Origin: Holophagales bacterium UBA5704 | Lineage (GTDB): Bacteria; Acidobacteriota; Thermoanaerobaculia; Multivoradales; UBA5704 | Reading direction: 5' to 3' | Assembly: GCA_002420005.1 (NCBI GenBank) | Contig: DIHE01000063.1 | Coordinates: forward strand, 81,873-105,413 | DNA length: 23,541 nucleotides | In this document: positions 15,311-22,991 of the stretch, in pieces | Layout: every line of letters begins with the position of its first letter | Numbering within the stretch: position 1 is the stretch's first letter | The notes under the pieces: generated by a model | Database searches by the model: none | What the model was told of the DNA's origin: nothing | Seen by the model: the letters and a program-made list of their open reading frames with translations, nothing else | Translations under genes and position numbers: made by a program

Positions 15311-17488
15311 ATGAACCAGCCTCCAGATTCAGGCCGTCCTCGTGTCCCGGAGCTCGAAGCTTTCCGGCTGGGGGTCTGGATGGTCCACCAGGCCGAAGGG
15401 ACCCTCTGCTACGGGGAGCGTTCGCTCCGGCTGGAGCCCCGGGTGATGGACGTGCTCATCTGCCTGGCGGCGGAGCCGGGGAAGGTGGTCGGCAAGGAGG
15501 CGCTGCTGGAGGCGGTCTGGGGAGGGGCCTATGTGGAAGAGGGAGCGCTCTCCCAGGCAGTTCACAGCCTGCGCAAGGCGTTGGAGGACGACGCCCGGCA
15601 GCCACGGTACATCCAGACGATCCCCAAGCGCGGTTATCGCCTGATCGCCCCGGTCGTGAGCGCGGTGGCTTCAGGGGTGGCCGCCGAATCGGTCCCTGCA
15701 CCGGCCCGTGTCCCACAACCACGGTGGCGGGTATGGCCCTGGTTGGCGTTGGCCGTGCTCAGCCTGACGGCGGTCCTGGCGGTCTGGTTCGGCCGCGGCA
15801 CACTCGCCACAGTGTCGGGCCGGCAGGAGCCGCCACCGGGCGACGGCCAGACTCTTCGGATCGTCGTCCTTCCGTTCGAAAACCTGGGTGAGCCGGATGG
15901 CTCCTTCTTCGCAGACGGGCTGACCGAGGAGATCACCAAGGATCTCGCCTCCCTCGCGGCCATCCAGGTCATCTCGCGGACGACCGCCGTCGCCTACAAA
16001 GGTGTGCGCCGGCCTTTGCGCGACATCGGTCGGGAGCTCAACGTCCGCTATGTCCTCGAGGGGACGGTCCGTTGGGCTTTGGGACCCGCAGGGAAGAGGC
16101 GGGTGCGCGTCACTCCCCAGCTCATTCGGGTAGTGGACGATGCCCACGTCTGGGCCGATGCCTATGAAACGGACGTAGAAGACATCTTCAAGGTTCAGGC
16201 CGAGATCTCCCGCCGGGTCATCAGCCACCTCGGGCTCACTCTGATACCGGGAGAAAGTCCTCTCCCACGCCGGAAGCCCACAGAAAATCTGGAGGCCTAC
16301 CGCGCCTACTTGCGAGGCCTCGAGCTCAGAAACCAGCCCTTCTACTCGGAGCGCCACGTTCGGTCCTCGGTTCTCATGTTCGAGCGGGCCGTAGATATAG
16401 ACCCCGGTTTCGCCACCGCGTGGGCCGAGCTATCCCAGGCTCAGTCATATCTCGCCTTCAACTCGGAACAATCGCCGGAGCAGGTGGAGAGGGCGCGGCG
16501 CCCCCTGGAGAGGGCCAGCGTCCTCGATCCCGACCTTCCGGAAGTCCTCCTGGCTCAGGCGTACTTCACCTATCGCTGCCTGGGGGACTACGCGGCGGCC
16601 GAAGAGCAGCTCGTTGCCGCGGCCCGAAAGATTCCAAACAACGCGAACCTTCTACAAACGCTTGGATTCGTTCTGCGCCGGAGGGGCCGGCTCGGTGAGG
16701 CGATCGAGAAGCTCAAGCTGGCAGCTGCGCTCGACCCGAAGACGATCCGGCTGGTCTGGGCCATCGCCGAGACCCAGAGGGCGATGCGTGACTACGGGCA
16801 GGCGGATGCCTACTACGCCCAGGCCATCTCAGCGTCTCCGGATCAGGTTGCCTTTTGGGAAGATCGGGCGCTCAACAAGCTCGACTGGACGGGTGATCCT
16901 GGTGCTGCGTTGCGGATTCTGAAGAGCTCGCCGGTTCGAGATGACCCGAGGCTGTCTTCGGCGTATTTTCTGCTTGACTTCTACAGCCGGGACTACCGCC
17001 GTGCCTTGGATTGGCTCACCCCCCGAAACCTGGATCAGCTCGCACCTCAGCTGGAGAGCCAGATCATCACCCTTGGTGTCATCGCTCGAGAGCGAATGGG
17101 GGACCGGCGCGGGGCGCTGGCTGCGGCTGAAGCGAACCGGGTAACCCTGGCGGCCCGGGTCGGCAGCCACCCCTTGGACGCGGCCCATCGAGCTTATCTC
17201 GCGGTCACGCTGGCCCAACTTGGCAGGGCGGACGAGGCCCTGGCGCAGATCGAGGAGGCTCATCGGCTGGTCGGCCAGGACGCTTTTGCCGGTCCCCGCA
17301 TTTTCGAGGTCGAGGCGTTGATGTATGCCGTCCTGGGCCAACCGAGCGAGGCGGTCGGCCGGATTTCCCGGCTGCTCGCAATGCCGTATCAGGGTGCCGT
17401 CTCAACGGCCGACCTGCGGCTCAACCCGGCCTGGGACCCCTTGCGCAAAGAATCGGCCTTCGAGGTTCTGTTGTCGCGGGAGCCCTGA
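15311..17488 (+). CDS. Membrane winged-helix / TolB-like / TPR regulator
   Basis: A 725-residue regulator. Residues 15-112 form an OmpR/CadC-type winged helix (LEPRVMDVLICLA, EALLEAVWG, LRKALEDDARQPRYIQTIPKRGYRL). One membrane helix follows at about 142-160 (WPWLALAVLSLTAVLAVW). Then comes a TolB N-terminal/FlgO-like domain (about 178-315: IVVLPFENLG, FADGLTEEITKDLA, VRYVLEGTVR, VWADAYE), and TPR-rich helices to the end. This layout is common in Acidobacteriota and some Proteobacteria: a cytosolic DNA-binding head tethered to a periplasmic sensor. The start ATG 15311 has no ribosome binding site. A purine-rich GAGAGG precedes an ATG at 15298, but that lies in another frame without protein-like content. 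It is divergent from the sigma factor gene and followed 50 bases later by the small Cys-rich protein. Function: probable one-component transcription regulator, ligand unknown. Confidence 0.9.
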   Translation: MNQPPDSGRPRVPELEAFRLGVWMVHQAEGTLCYGERSLRLEPRVMDVLICLAAEPGKVVGKEALLEAVWGGAYVEEGALSQAVHSLRKALEDDARQPRYIQTIPKRGYRLIAPVVSAVASGVAAESVPAPARVPQPRWRVWPWLALAVLSLTAVLAVWFGRGTLATVSGRQEPPPGDGQTLRIVVLPFENLGEPDGSFFADGLTEEITKDLASLAAIQVISRTTAVAYKGVRRPLRDIGRELNVRYVLEGTVRWALGPAGKRRVRVTPQLIRVVDDAHVWADAYETDVEDIFKVQAEISRRVISHLGLTLIPGESPLPRRKPTENLEAYRAYLRGLELRNQPFYSERHVRSSVLMFERAVDIDPGFATAWAELSQAQSYLAFNSEQSPEQVERARRPLERASVLDPDLPEVLLAQAYFTYRCLGDYAAAEEQLVAAARKIPNNANLLQTLGFVLRRRGRLGEAIEKLKLAAALDPKTIRLVWAIAETQRAMRDYGQADAYYAQAISASPDQVAFWEDRALNKLDWTGDPGAALRILKSSPVRDDPRLSSAYFLLDFYSRDYRRALDWLTPRNLDQLAPQLESQIITLGVIARERMGDRRGALAAAEANRVTLAARVGSHPLDAAHRAYLAVTLAQLGRADEALAQIEEAHRLVGQDAFAGPRIFEVEALMYAVLGQPSEAVGRISRLLAMPYQGAVSTADLRLNPAWDPLRKESAFEVLLSREP

Positions 17489-17538
17489 ATGGAAAGCTCA
17501 GTCTTGTTCCGTCTGTGGACGGAGAGAAAGGAGATGTC

Positions 17539-17925
17539 ATGGCGACTTTCAAATCGAAGGAGCTCGTATTTGGCCTTAGTTTTGACGACGATGACCCCGA
17601 GAAGGACCGTGTCTTCCTTCGACTCGCGGGCTGCAAGGACAAGACGGTGCAGGCGCTCGCGTCGTGCGGGAGGACCCAGAACAAAGCGCTCACCAACACG
17701 AAGTGCCAGAAGTGCAAAGCGGGAGAAGCTGCCCATTTCCAGGTCAGCGGGGCCGCTGGTCTCAGGAGTCTCAAGGCGGCGCTGAGGGAGATGCTCGACC
17801 GACTGGAGCCGGTCGAGAAGGAGATGGAGGCTTTCGAGGACGCTGAGGCCGAGGCGGCGAGGGTCAGGAAGCCGACGAAGCCACCTGCGAAAAAGGCTGC
17901 AAAGCCGCCCGCCAGGGAGAGATGA
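17539..17925 (+). CDS. Small four-Cys protein with acidic helix and basic tail
   Basis: A 128-residue protein of no recognised family. Seen: a beta-like N-terminus with an acidic DDDD patch (16-19); four cysteines Cys32, Cys43, Cys56 and Cys59 (the last two as CQKC), a likely zinc-ribbon-type site; an acidic, probably coiled helix (about 78-108); and a Lys/Pro/Ala tail (111-126, PTKPPAKKAAKPPA) like histone H1-type nucleic-acid-binding tails. The start is ATG 17539 with AAGGAG 5 bases upstream; an in-frame GTG at 17515 is less likely. It lies 50 bases after the winged-helix/TPR regulator and probably shares its transcript. A DNA/RNA- or protein-binding accessory role is a guess. The gene is real judging by its good ribosome binding site and sharp domain composition. 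Confidence 0.75.
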   Translation: MATFKSKELVFGLSFDDDDPEKDRVFLRLAGCKDKTVQALASCGRTQNKALTNTKCQKCKAGEAAHFQVSGAAGLRSLKAALREMLDRLEPVEKEMEAFEDAEAEAARVRKPTKPPAKKAAKPPARER

Positions 17926-18033
17926 GCCCTCGCAGGTCGTTTGCGACAACGCTGCCGCAGGCTGCATGGACTCTTGGGGGCACCACGCGCGTGACGAAGT
18001 GTGCGCCGCTGGGCCCCCGGCCCCCCCGCCACC

Positions 18034-18042
18034 TGCTACGAT
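18034..18042 (+). promoter_or_regulatory. Candidate extended -10 promoter for the DinB/PLP operon
   Basis: TGCTACGAT: a TGn extension followed by TACGAT (4 of 6), 45 bases before ATG 18088. It lies within a GC-rich 162-base gap that otherwise holds only G/C-rich palindromic stretches such as GCCGGCC. Confidence 0.4.
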
Positions 18043-18087
18043 GCCTCCCTCCGCCGGCCCGCCGGCCGGCCTGATTCTGGAGGCGAC

Positions 18088-18600
18088 ATGTTCGGCAAGC
18101 AAGATCTGATCGACGCAATGGCTCTGGAGTGCGATGTGGCGAAGCATCTGTTCGCGAAGCTGCCGCGGGAGGATTGGGCGGCGACTCTCGCGTGGCGGCC
18201 GTCTCCGGCGCAGCGGTCCACCGAGGAGCTGCTGCGGTTCCTCTCCTACTGCGGCATCGGCGCTACCTTGACCTGTGTCGAAGGGACGTGGGACGGGTGG
18301 AAGCGCGTGGCGCAGCGCGGTGAGGAGATGGGGATGGACGGCTTCACCGCGGCGATGGACCGGCAGAAAGAAGAGATCACCGCCTTGCTCTCCGGCCTCG
18401 CCGAAGAAGAGGTCTCGACGCGCACCGCCAAGAACCCGCTGGGCCAGGAGCTTTCGCTCGGCCGGGCGCTGATGGAAATGCCGCTGCGCTGGCTCGGCGG
18501 CTACCGCATGCAGCTGTTCCTCTATGCTCGTGCACTCGGCGCCGACATCGGGACGCCGGATTGCTGGTACGGGCTCTCCCGCGAAAAGCCGGCGCAGTAG
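18088..18600 (+). CDS. DinB-like four-helix protein
   Basis: A 170-residue all-helical protein with the layout of the DinB/YfiT superfamily: an N-terminal helix with AMALECDVAKHLFAKL, then STEELLRFLSY, a middle helix MDRQKEEITALLSGL, and a C-terminal LGGYRMQLFLYARALG, where many members read HxYRMQLFLYLK. Members often bind a metal through three His and include thiol-S-transferases and metal-dependent hydrolases. Here the expected His positions are Tyr, Phe or Gly, so metal binding is doubtful. The start is ATG 18088 with GGAGG 4 bases upstream; the open frame extends upstream without support. It precedes the PLP enzyme by 39 bases on the same strand, suggesting a shared job in that pathway. 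Confidence 0.72.
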   Translation: MFGKQDLIDAMALECDVAKHLFAKLPREDWAATLAWRPSPAQRSTEELLRFLSYCGIGATLTCVEGTWDGWKRVAQRGEEMGMDGFTAAMDRQKEEITALLSGLAEEEVSTRTAKNPLGQELSLGRALMEMPLRWLGGYRMQLFLYARALGADIGTPDCWYGLSREKPAQ

Positions 18601-18639
18601 CCCGCAGTTGAGGTGTTTCACCTTCTTGAGGAGGACTCC

Positions 18640-19857
18640 ATGGAGATTCCGATGCACCGTTTCCGCAACAACAGCCGGGCCATCGCCCTGGGCAACCCGG
18701 CCTGGGACAAGGCCAAGGAGAGCCACCTGATCGACCTGGCGGTGCGCGTGGGGGAGAACGACCGCCTGGTGATGGAGGATGGCTTCGAGTTCATCAACTT
18801 CTCGTCCTGCTCCTATCTCGGCCTGCATGGCCGTCCGGAGCTGCTGGAAGGAGCGGTCGAGGCGATGCGGCGCGAGAAGGTGTGGGACGTGTCGATCTCC
18901 CGCATCCGCATCCGCATGACCTTGCTCGACGAGGTCGAGGAGGAGATGGCGAAGCTGTGGCGGGCGCGGTGCATCTGCTCGCCCACGGCCTCCGCGGCCA
19001 CCCTGGGGCTGTTGCCGCTCATCGCATCGGGCCATCTGCTGCCGGACGGCAAGCCGCCGGTGATGGTGTTCGACAAGTACGCCCACTTCTCCATGAACCT
19101 GATCAAACCGATCTGCGGCGACGAGACGGAAGTGCTCACCTGTCCGCACAAGGATCTGGATTACATCGAGGACGCCTGCAAGAAATACCCGCGGGTGGCC
19201 TATGTCGCCGACGGCGTGTTCTCGCTCGGCGGCGCGGCACCGGTCCGCGAGCTGCTGGAGCTGCAAGACCGCTACGGCTTGTTCCTCTACTTCGACGACT
19301 CCCACTCCCTGTCGCTTTATGGCAAGCACGGCGAAGGCTACGCCCGGGCCCTTCTGGGGGACGAGCTGAGCCCGCTCACGGTGAACGTCGTCTCGCTGTG
19401 CAAGGGATTCGGCGGCAGCGGCGGCGTGGTCATGCTGGGAGCGTCCCATCTCGCGGACCTGGCGATCCGCTGGGGCGGGCCTCTCGCCTGGTCGCAGAAG
19501 CTGGGCACGGCCACCATGGGGCTCGCCCTGGCCTCGCTGCGCATCCATGGCTCGCCGCTCCTCGGGGAGCTGCAGGGCCAGCTGCTCAAGAATCTCGAGC
19601 TGTTCGACAGCCGCATCCCCACCGAGCAGAGCGGCGATCCGTTCACCATCCGGCTGGTCGTCGTCGGCGACGAGGAGAAGGCCTCGGAGGTCTCCGGAGA
19701 GATCTTCCGGCGGGGCTTCTACACCTCCCCGGTGTTCTTCCCGATCGTCGAGCGGGGCAAGGCCGGGTTGCGGGTGATGATCCGGGCGGACAACGATCCG
19801 GCCGACATCGTGCGCTTCTGCGACGCCATCGAGGAGCTGGTGCCGCCCCGGGACTGA
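18640..19857 (+). CDS. Alpha-oxoamine-synthase-like PLP enzyme, copy 1
   Basis: A 405-residue fold-type I PLP enzyme of the alpha-oxoamine synthase group (relatives BioF, Kbl, HemA, serine palmitoyltransferase, CqsA), which join an amino acid to an acyl-CoA with loss of CO2. Seen: PLP-stacking His149 (KYAHFSMN), ADGVFSLGG (190-198), Asp219 and His222 in FDDSHSLSLYG, and the Schiff-base Lys255 in SLCKGFGGSGG. The N-terminus HRFRNNSRAIALGNPAW is shared almost exactly with copy 2 at 23060 and is not a standard part of BioF. The start ATG 18640 has GAGGAGG 5 bases upstream; an earlier in-frame start at 18613 is weaker. It forms an operon with the DinB-like gene. The amino acid and acyl substrates are unknown. 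Amine or lipid-like signal, sphingoid base or cofactor synthesis are all possible. Confidence 0.87.
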   Translation: MEIPMHRFRNNSRAIALGNPAWDKAKESHLIDLAVRVGENDRLVMEDGFEFINFSSCSYLGLHGRPELLEGAVEAMRREKVWDVSISRIRIRMTLLDEVEEEMAKLWRARCICSPTASAATLGLLPLIASGHLLPDGKPPVMVFDKYAHFSMNLIKPICGDETEVLTCPHKDLDYIEDACKKYPRVAYVADGVFSLGGAAPVRELLELQDRYGLFLYFDDSHSLSLYGKHGEGYARALLGDELSPLTVNVVSLCKGFGGSGGVVMLGASHLADLAIRWGGPLAWSQKLGTATMGLALASLRIHGSPLLGELQGQLLKNLELFDSRIPTEQSGDPFTIRLVVVGDEEKASEVSGEIFRRGFYTSPVFFPIVERGKAGLRVMIRADNDPADIVRFCDAIEELVPPRD

Positions 19858-19862
19858 GAGGT

Positions 19863-19882
19863 GCGGGGCCGGCGGGGCCCGC
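19863..19882. terminator. Possible hairpin between convergent genes
   Basis: GCGGGGCC and GGCCCGC can form a 7-bp stem with one bulge around GGCGG, in the 35-base gap between the convergent PLP enzyme and glycosyltransferase genes. There is no T-run. It is supported mainly by position. Confidence 0.35.
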
Positions 19883-19892
19883 GGCGAGTCTC

Positions 19893-21401
19893 TCAGCCGG
19901 CCGGTGGCGGGAGGGTCGCACCGGGCCTGCGGTGGTAGATGACCAGGGAGCCGCCGCGGAATCCCCGATCCTTGAACCGGGCGACTTCTTCGTAGGCCCC
20001 GGGAAACCAAGGGGCTTTGACGATCGGAGCCATGCGGCCGCGGGAATGGAAGATCACGTAGTCCGTCGGCTTCGTGAGAAAGCCGCCGGCCAGATCGTTC
20101 CGGCTGACAAAGGGGAGAACCCGCGGGTTGACGAGCCCCAGCAGGTCTTCGAGAGGCCGGCGGCTGTAATAGCCGAGGACGCCGATCTCTACATAGGCCA
20201 CCGAATCCTGGGGCCGGGAGCTCTCCCGCAGCCACTGCGCCGCCTGCCGGTAGACCACCAGCCGGGGGGGAGGTGCGAACCCCTGGTACGTGCGCAGGGA
20301 GGTGCGCAGGGCCGGGCCGGCCGGCAGGACCAGCAGCCCGGCGGCGAGGACCGCCGCGGCGGCGGCGGTCCAAGGCCTCCACGTTGCAGGCGTGGAGGAC
20401 GCCACGGCCCGCACCACGCCGAAGACACCGAAGGGCAGCCCGTACAGAAGGACGGCCACGGGGAGAAACGCATACCAGGAAAAGAAGGGGACACCCAGCC
20501 AGGGATAGAGAACCGCCAGGGTGCTTCCATAGAGGACGGTGAGCCGGCCGAGGCGCCGCATGCTCTGGGCGAAAGGCCACAGGCCGGCGACACCGAGGGC
20601 CACGAAGAGTAGCCAGGCCGGGCCGAAATGGCGCTCGAGCGGAAGCACCCCGCGGCGCCAGAAGCCTTCCGCTCCCACCGCCGCCTCCGAGGTGGCCTGC
20701 GCCATCTCGATCTTGGCGTGCAACGTCCCGGGCAGCGGGGTGCCGAACCATCCCCAGGCCAGGAGGAGGCCGAGCGCGATCATCGCGGCGGTGGCGATGC
20801 CGGTCCTCCAGGGGAGGCGCTGCCGGTCGAGAAGAAGCAGCAGCAGGAGAAGGGCGGCACCGACGGCGGCGTCCGGACGGAGCCAGACCGCAAAGCCCGC
20901 GAGGAGCCCCGCCAACCAGGGCCGCCGATCCGCGATCCACGCCGCGGCGAGGAGAGCCAGGAGGGTCAGAGGAGCGGCGGCGCCTTGATTCGACCAGAGG
21001 AACGAGGAGGTCACCAGGAAGCTGCCGCCGAGGATCGTCTCCCAAGACCGGCCGGTGCCCGCGCCTTCCCGGAGCAGCAAGGTGGCGCAGCCCACGAGGG
21101 AGGCGCCGAAGAGAGCGGCGGCGAGCCACTCGACCGGAGCTCTCGTGATGCAGCGAAGCAAGGCGAGCACGAGCCCCAATCCCGGATCGGACAGGCCGAA
21201 GACCCGCTCCCCCGGGTTGTAGACGAATCCGCCGCCGCCGGCCAGGTTCTCGGCGTAGCGGTAGGTGATGTAGAAGTCGTCCACCGTCCAGCCGCGCAAC
21301 CGGACCACCGCGGCGGTGGCCAGCAGCAGCCAGGTGAGGGGCGCGACGGCGAGCCGGAAAGGGTTGGTCCACCGGCCGTCCCGGTGAGAAAAAAACTCCA
21401 T
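19893..21401 (-). CDS. GT-C-type membrane glycosyltransferase
   Basis: A 502-residue polytopic membrane protein with about 9-10 hydrophobic segments. Just after the first (19-32) comes VDDFYITYRYAENLAGG with Asp41/Asp42, then GFVYNPGERVFG. This first-loop acidic motif plus YNPGERV is typical of GT-C fold glycosyltransferases that use polyprenyl-phosphate sugars (mannosyl-/arabinosyltransferase-like, GT39/GT87-like). The C-terminal 120 residues form a soluble domain (ending IYHRRPG) expected to face the periplasm. The likely role is adding a sugar to a lipid, glycan or protein at the outer face of the inner membrane; acceptor and donor are unknown. No clear ribosome binding site precedes ATG 21401. 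It is divergent from the DUF3326-like gene and convergent with the PLP enzyme, so probably transcribed alone. Confidence 0.82.
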   Translation of the reverse strand: MEFFSHRDGRWTNPFRLAVAPLTWLLLATAAVVRLRGWTVDDFYITYRYAENLAGGGGFVYNPGERVFGLSDPGLGLVLALLRCITRAPVEWLAAALFGASLVGCATLLLREGAGTGRSWETILGGSFLVTSSFLWSNQGAAAPLTLLALLAAAWIADRRPWLAGLLAGFAVWLRPDAAVGAALLLLLLLLDRQRLPWRTGIATAAMIALGLLLAWGWFGTPLPGTLHAKIEMAQATSEAAVGAEGFWRRGVLPLERHFGPAWLLFVALGVAGLWPFAQSMRRLGRLTVLYGSTLAVLYPWLGVPFFSWYAFLPVAVLLYGLPFGVFGVVRAVASSTPATWRPWTAAAAAVLAAGLLVLPAGPALRTSLRTYQGFAPPPRLVVYRQAAQWLRESSRPQDSVAYVEIGVLGYYSRRPLEDLLGLVNPRVLPFVSRNDLAGGFLTKPTDYVIFHSRGRMAPIVKAPWFPGAYEEVARFKDRGFRGGSLVIYHRRPGATLPPPAG

Positions 21402-21442
21402 GGCGCCGTTAGGTTAGCAGAGAGGCGAAGTGGAGGAGCCGC

Positions 21443-21454
21443 GCGCTCGAGCGC
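21443..21454. promoter_or_regulatory. 12-bp perfect palindrome in a divergent promoter region
   Basis: GCGCTCGAGCGC lies between the divergent glycosyltransferase and DUF3326-like genes, 24 bases upstream of the TGTATCCTT motif. This is a plausible operator position. Confidence 0.4.
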
Positions 21455-21477
21455 TCTGGCACATCCCGGGCGACCCG

Positions 21478-21486
21478 TGTATCCTT
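21478..21486 (+). promoter_or_regulatory. Shared promoter-like motif, copy 1
   Basis: TGTATCCTT followed by TGG, 80 bases before the DUF3326-like start. The same word occurs 84 bases before PLP enzyme copy 2. TATCCT would serve as a -10 box (4 of 6). No good -35 is seen. Confidence 0.45.
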
Positions 21487-21497
21487 TGGTGCCCCAT

Positions 21498-21517
21498 GAG
21501 GCAAACGTATATGCCTC
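21498..21517 (+). promoter_or_regulatory. Inverted repeat in the DUF3326 leader
   Basis: GAGGCA (21498-21503) and TGCCTC (21512-21517) can pair around an 8-base AT-rich loop. The repeat lies just downstream of the predicted transcription start and is followed by an AT-rich stretch (TTATTTAACG), unusual for this genome. It could be a leader hairpin or an operator. Confidence 0.35.
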
Positions 21518-21557
21518 CGCTTATTTAACGAAAGCGATCTGCCGGGGAGGACTGGTC

Positions 21558-22898
21558 ATGATCGAGAACAAGCAGCTCCGATTCGACAGGGCGCAAGTCG
21601 TTGTTCCGCAGGGAATTCCGGAAGTCATGGAGGAGGCGACGCAAGGCCGGGTCCTGCGCTGGTACGTCGGCGAGGTCACCGAAAAGGAAGTTGTGGTCGA
21701 GGCCACGGTGAACAGTGAAGAGATCGCAGAATTTCGTGAGACCGTCGAGGGCCGTTTTCATCCGGGCCGTTCGGTGGCGGTGAGCATCATCCCGACCGGG
21801 GTGGGCTGCAGCGTCGGCGGGTACGCGGGAGATGCGGCGCCGGTGACCCGGCTGCTCGCTTCGGCGGTGGACTTCCTGGTGACCAATCCGAATGCCGTGA
21901 ATGCGTCGGATTTCGCCCAGATCAGCGAGAACGTCCTGTACACCGAGGGATATTGCATCGATCTTCTGTGCCGTGGGCTCGTCGATCTGTACGTTCCATA
22001 TTCCAACTCGATCGGCGTGATCGTCGAGAGGTCGTCCGATGCCCGGCTCGATCTCGCCTTCAACGTCATCAATGCCGTGCGGGCGGTCCATGGGGTGGAC
22101 ATCCAGCACTGTGTCGTCACCGACCGGCCGATCGGCTCGCGGTGTGACAAGAACGCGACCGGGGCCTTCGTCGGTACGGTGGATCATCCGGAGGTGCTTT
22201 CGGCGGCCTGTGCTGAGCTGCTGGCCAAGGGCGTGAATGCGATCGCGGTCACCACCAACGTGCAGGATCTGCCCTTCGACGACTACGCCTTGCACTTTGC
22301 GGGGAAGGCGCCGAATCCGGTGGGTGGCGTCGAGGCCATTATTTCACATTTCATCGTTAATCGTTTCCGCGTGCCCGCTGCGCATGCGCCCCTGCAGAAC
22401 GTCAAGGACCTGGCGCTGGAATCGCCGGTCGTCGACGCGCGGGGTGCCGGCGAATTCACTTCGCTGAGCGGCCTCGCCTGCGTCCTGATGGGCCTGGCGC
22501 GGGCGCCACAGATCGCACCACGGCCGGGGACGCGGGTTTCCGACGTGGTCAACATCAACAACGTCGTGGCGGTCGTCGCGCCGGCGAGCTGCCTGGGCGG
22601 TATTCCGACCTTGTTCGCGGCCCGCTATGGGATTCCCACCATCGCGGTGCGCGACAACGAGACGATTCTCGGCGTGACCCGGCAGGCGCTGGGCCTCGAG
22701 AGCGTCATCGAGGTGGGCTCCTATGCGGAAGCCGCGGGCGTCCTGATGGCTCTCGAGCAGGGCCTCGCCCTGCAGAGCATCATGCGGCCGCTGCCGACGT
22801 TACGACATCCGGTGGCTGCCGCGCGTTTGCGCGAACATGTCCGGACTGCGAGCCCGAAGGCCGCGCCGGCGCTGTCGCTGGTCTCCGGCGGCCGTTGA
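21558..22898 (+). CDS. DUF3326-like protein
   Basis: A 446-residue soluble protein resembling the uncharacterised DUF3326 family. Recognisable parts are the glycine-rich IIPTGVGCSVGGYAGDAAPVTRLL, then TNPNAVNASD, ISENVLYTEGYCID, a central TDRPIGSRCDKNATGAFVGTVD segment, VGGVEAIISH, and a C-terminal SCLGGIPTLFAARYGIPTIAV with NETI. The Gly- and Asn-rich loops suggest a ligand- or nucleotide-binding enzyme, but no catalytic role is known to me. The start is ATG 21558 with GGGAGG 7 bases upstream; the open frame upstream lacks protein character. It is followed by a terminator and then PLP enzyme copy 2, which has the same promoter-like motif. With PLP enzyme copy 1 upstream, this suggests a small biosynthetic locus. 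The gene is certain; the family name is recalled from sequence pattern. Confidence 0.8.
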   Translation: MIENKQLRFDRAQVVVPQGIPEVMEEATQGRVLRWYVGEVTEKEVVVEATVNSEEIAEFRETVEGRFHPGRSVAVSIIPTGVGCSVGGYAGDAAPVTRLLASAVDFLVTNPNAVNASDFAQISENVLYTEGYCIDLLCRGLVDLYVPYSNSIGVIVERSSDARLDLAFNVINAVRAVHGVDIQHCVVTDRPIGSRCDKNATGAFVGTVDHPEVLSAACAELLAKGVNAIAVTTNVQDLPFDDYALHFAGKAPNPVGGVEAIISHFIVNRFRVPAAHAPLQNVKDLALESPVVDARGAGEFTSLSGLACVLMGLARAPQIAPRPGTRVSDVVNINNVVAVVAPASCLGGIPTLFAARYGIPTIAVRDNETILGVTRQALGLESVIEVGSYAEAAGVLMALEQGLALQSIMRPLPTLRHPVAAARLREHVRTASPKAAPALSLVSGGR

Positions 22899-22928
22899 CC
22901 CTCCACGGGCCGGCGGAACCCACTCCCC

Positions 22929-22967
22929 GCGCGAGCCTCGCGCCTTCATCTTTTCTTCCCTTTTTCT
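22929..22967 (+). terminator. Intrinsic terminator after the DUF3326-like gene
   Basis: GCGCGAG and CTCGCGC (22929-22943) form a tight hairpin 30 bases after the stop codon, followed by a T-rich run with CTTTTC and CCTTTTTC. This is the best rho-independent terminator in the window. Confidence 0.7.
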
Positions 22968-22975
22968 TCCGCGGC

Positions 22976-22984
22976 TGTATCCTT
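22976..22984 (+). promoter_or_regulatory. Shared promoter-like motif, copy 2
   Basis: TGTATCCTT followed by CTGG, directly after the terminator and 84 bases before PLP enzyme copy 2. It is identical over nine bases to the motif before the DUF3326-like gene. Confidence 0.45.
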
Positions 22985-22991
22985 CTGGGCC

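Noticed and set aside
15298..15891. A 197-codon plus-strand frame starting at ATG 15298 with a purine-rich site in front
   Set aside because: The overlapping frame from 15311 encodes a clear winged helix; the 15298 frame is Gly/Arg/Pro-rich without domain features. A very short regulatory translation there is not excluded.
17975..18025. GGGGGC/GCCCCC pairing as a terminator after the Cys protein
   Set aside because: The loop would be about 30 bases and there is no T-run, so the evidence is too weak for a feature.
17389..21372. A very long minus-strand open frame (1327 codons)
   Set aside because: It is a GC-driven shadow. It runs antisense to the winged-helix end, Cys protein, DinB-like and PLP genes and through another frame of the glycosyltransferase; its content is low-complexity Arg/Pro/Gly-rich without motifs.
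21456..21475. TGGCAC at 21457 as a sigma-54 promoter (-24 box)
   Set aside because: The -12 GC-containing box at the required spacing is missing (GGGCG in place of TTGCA-like), so a sigma-54 promoter is not supported.
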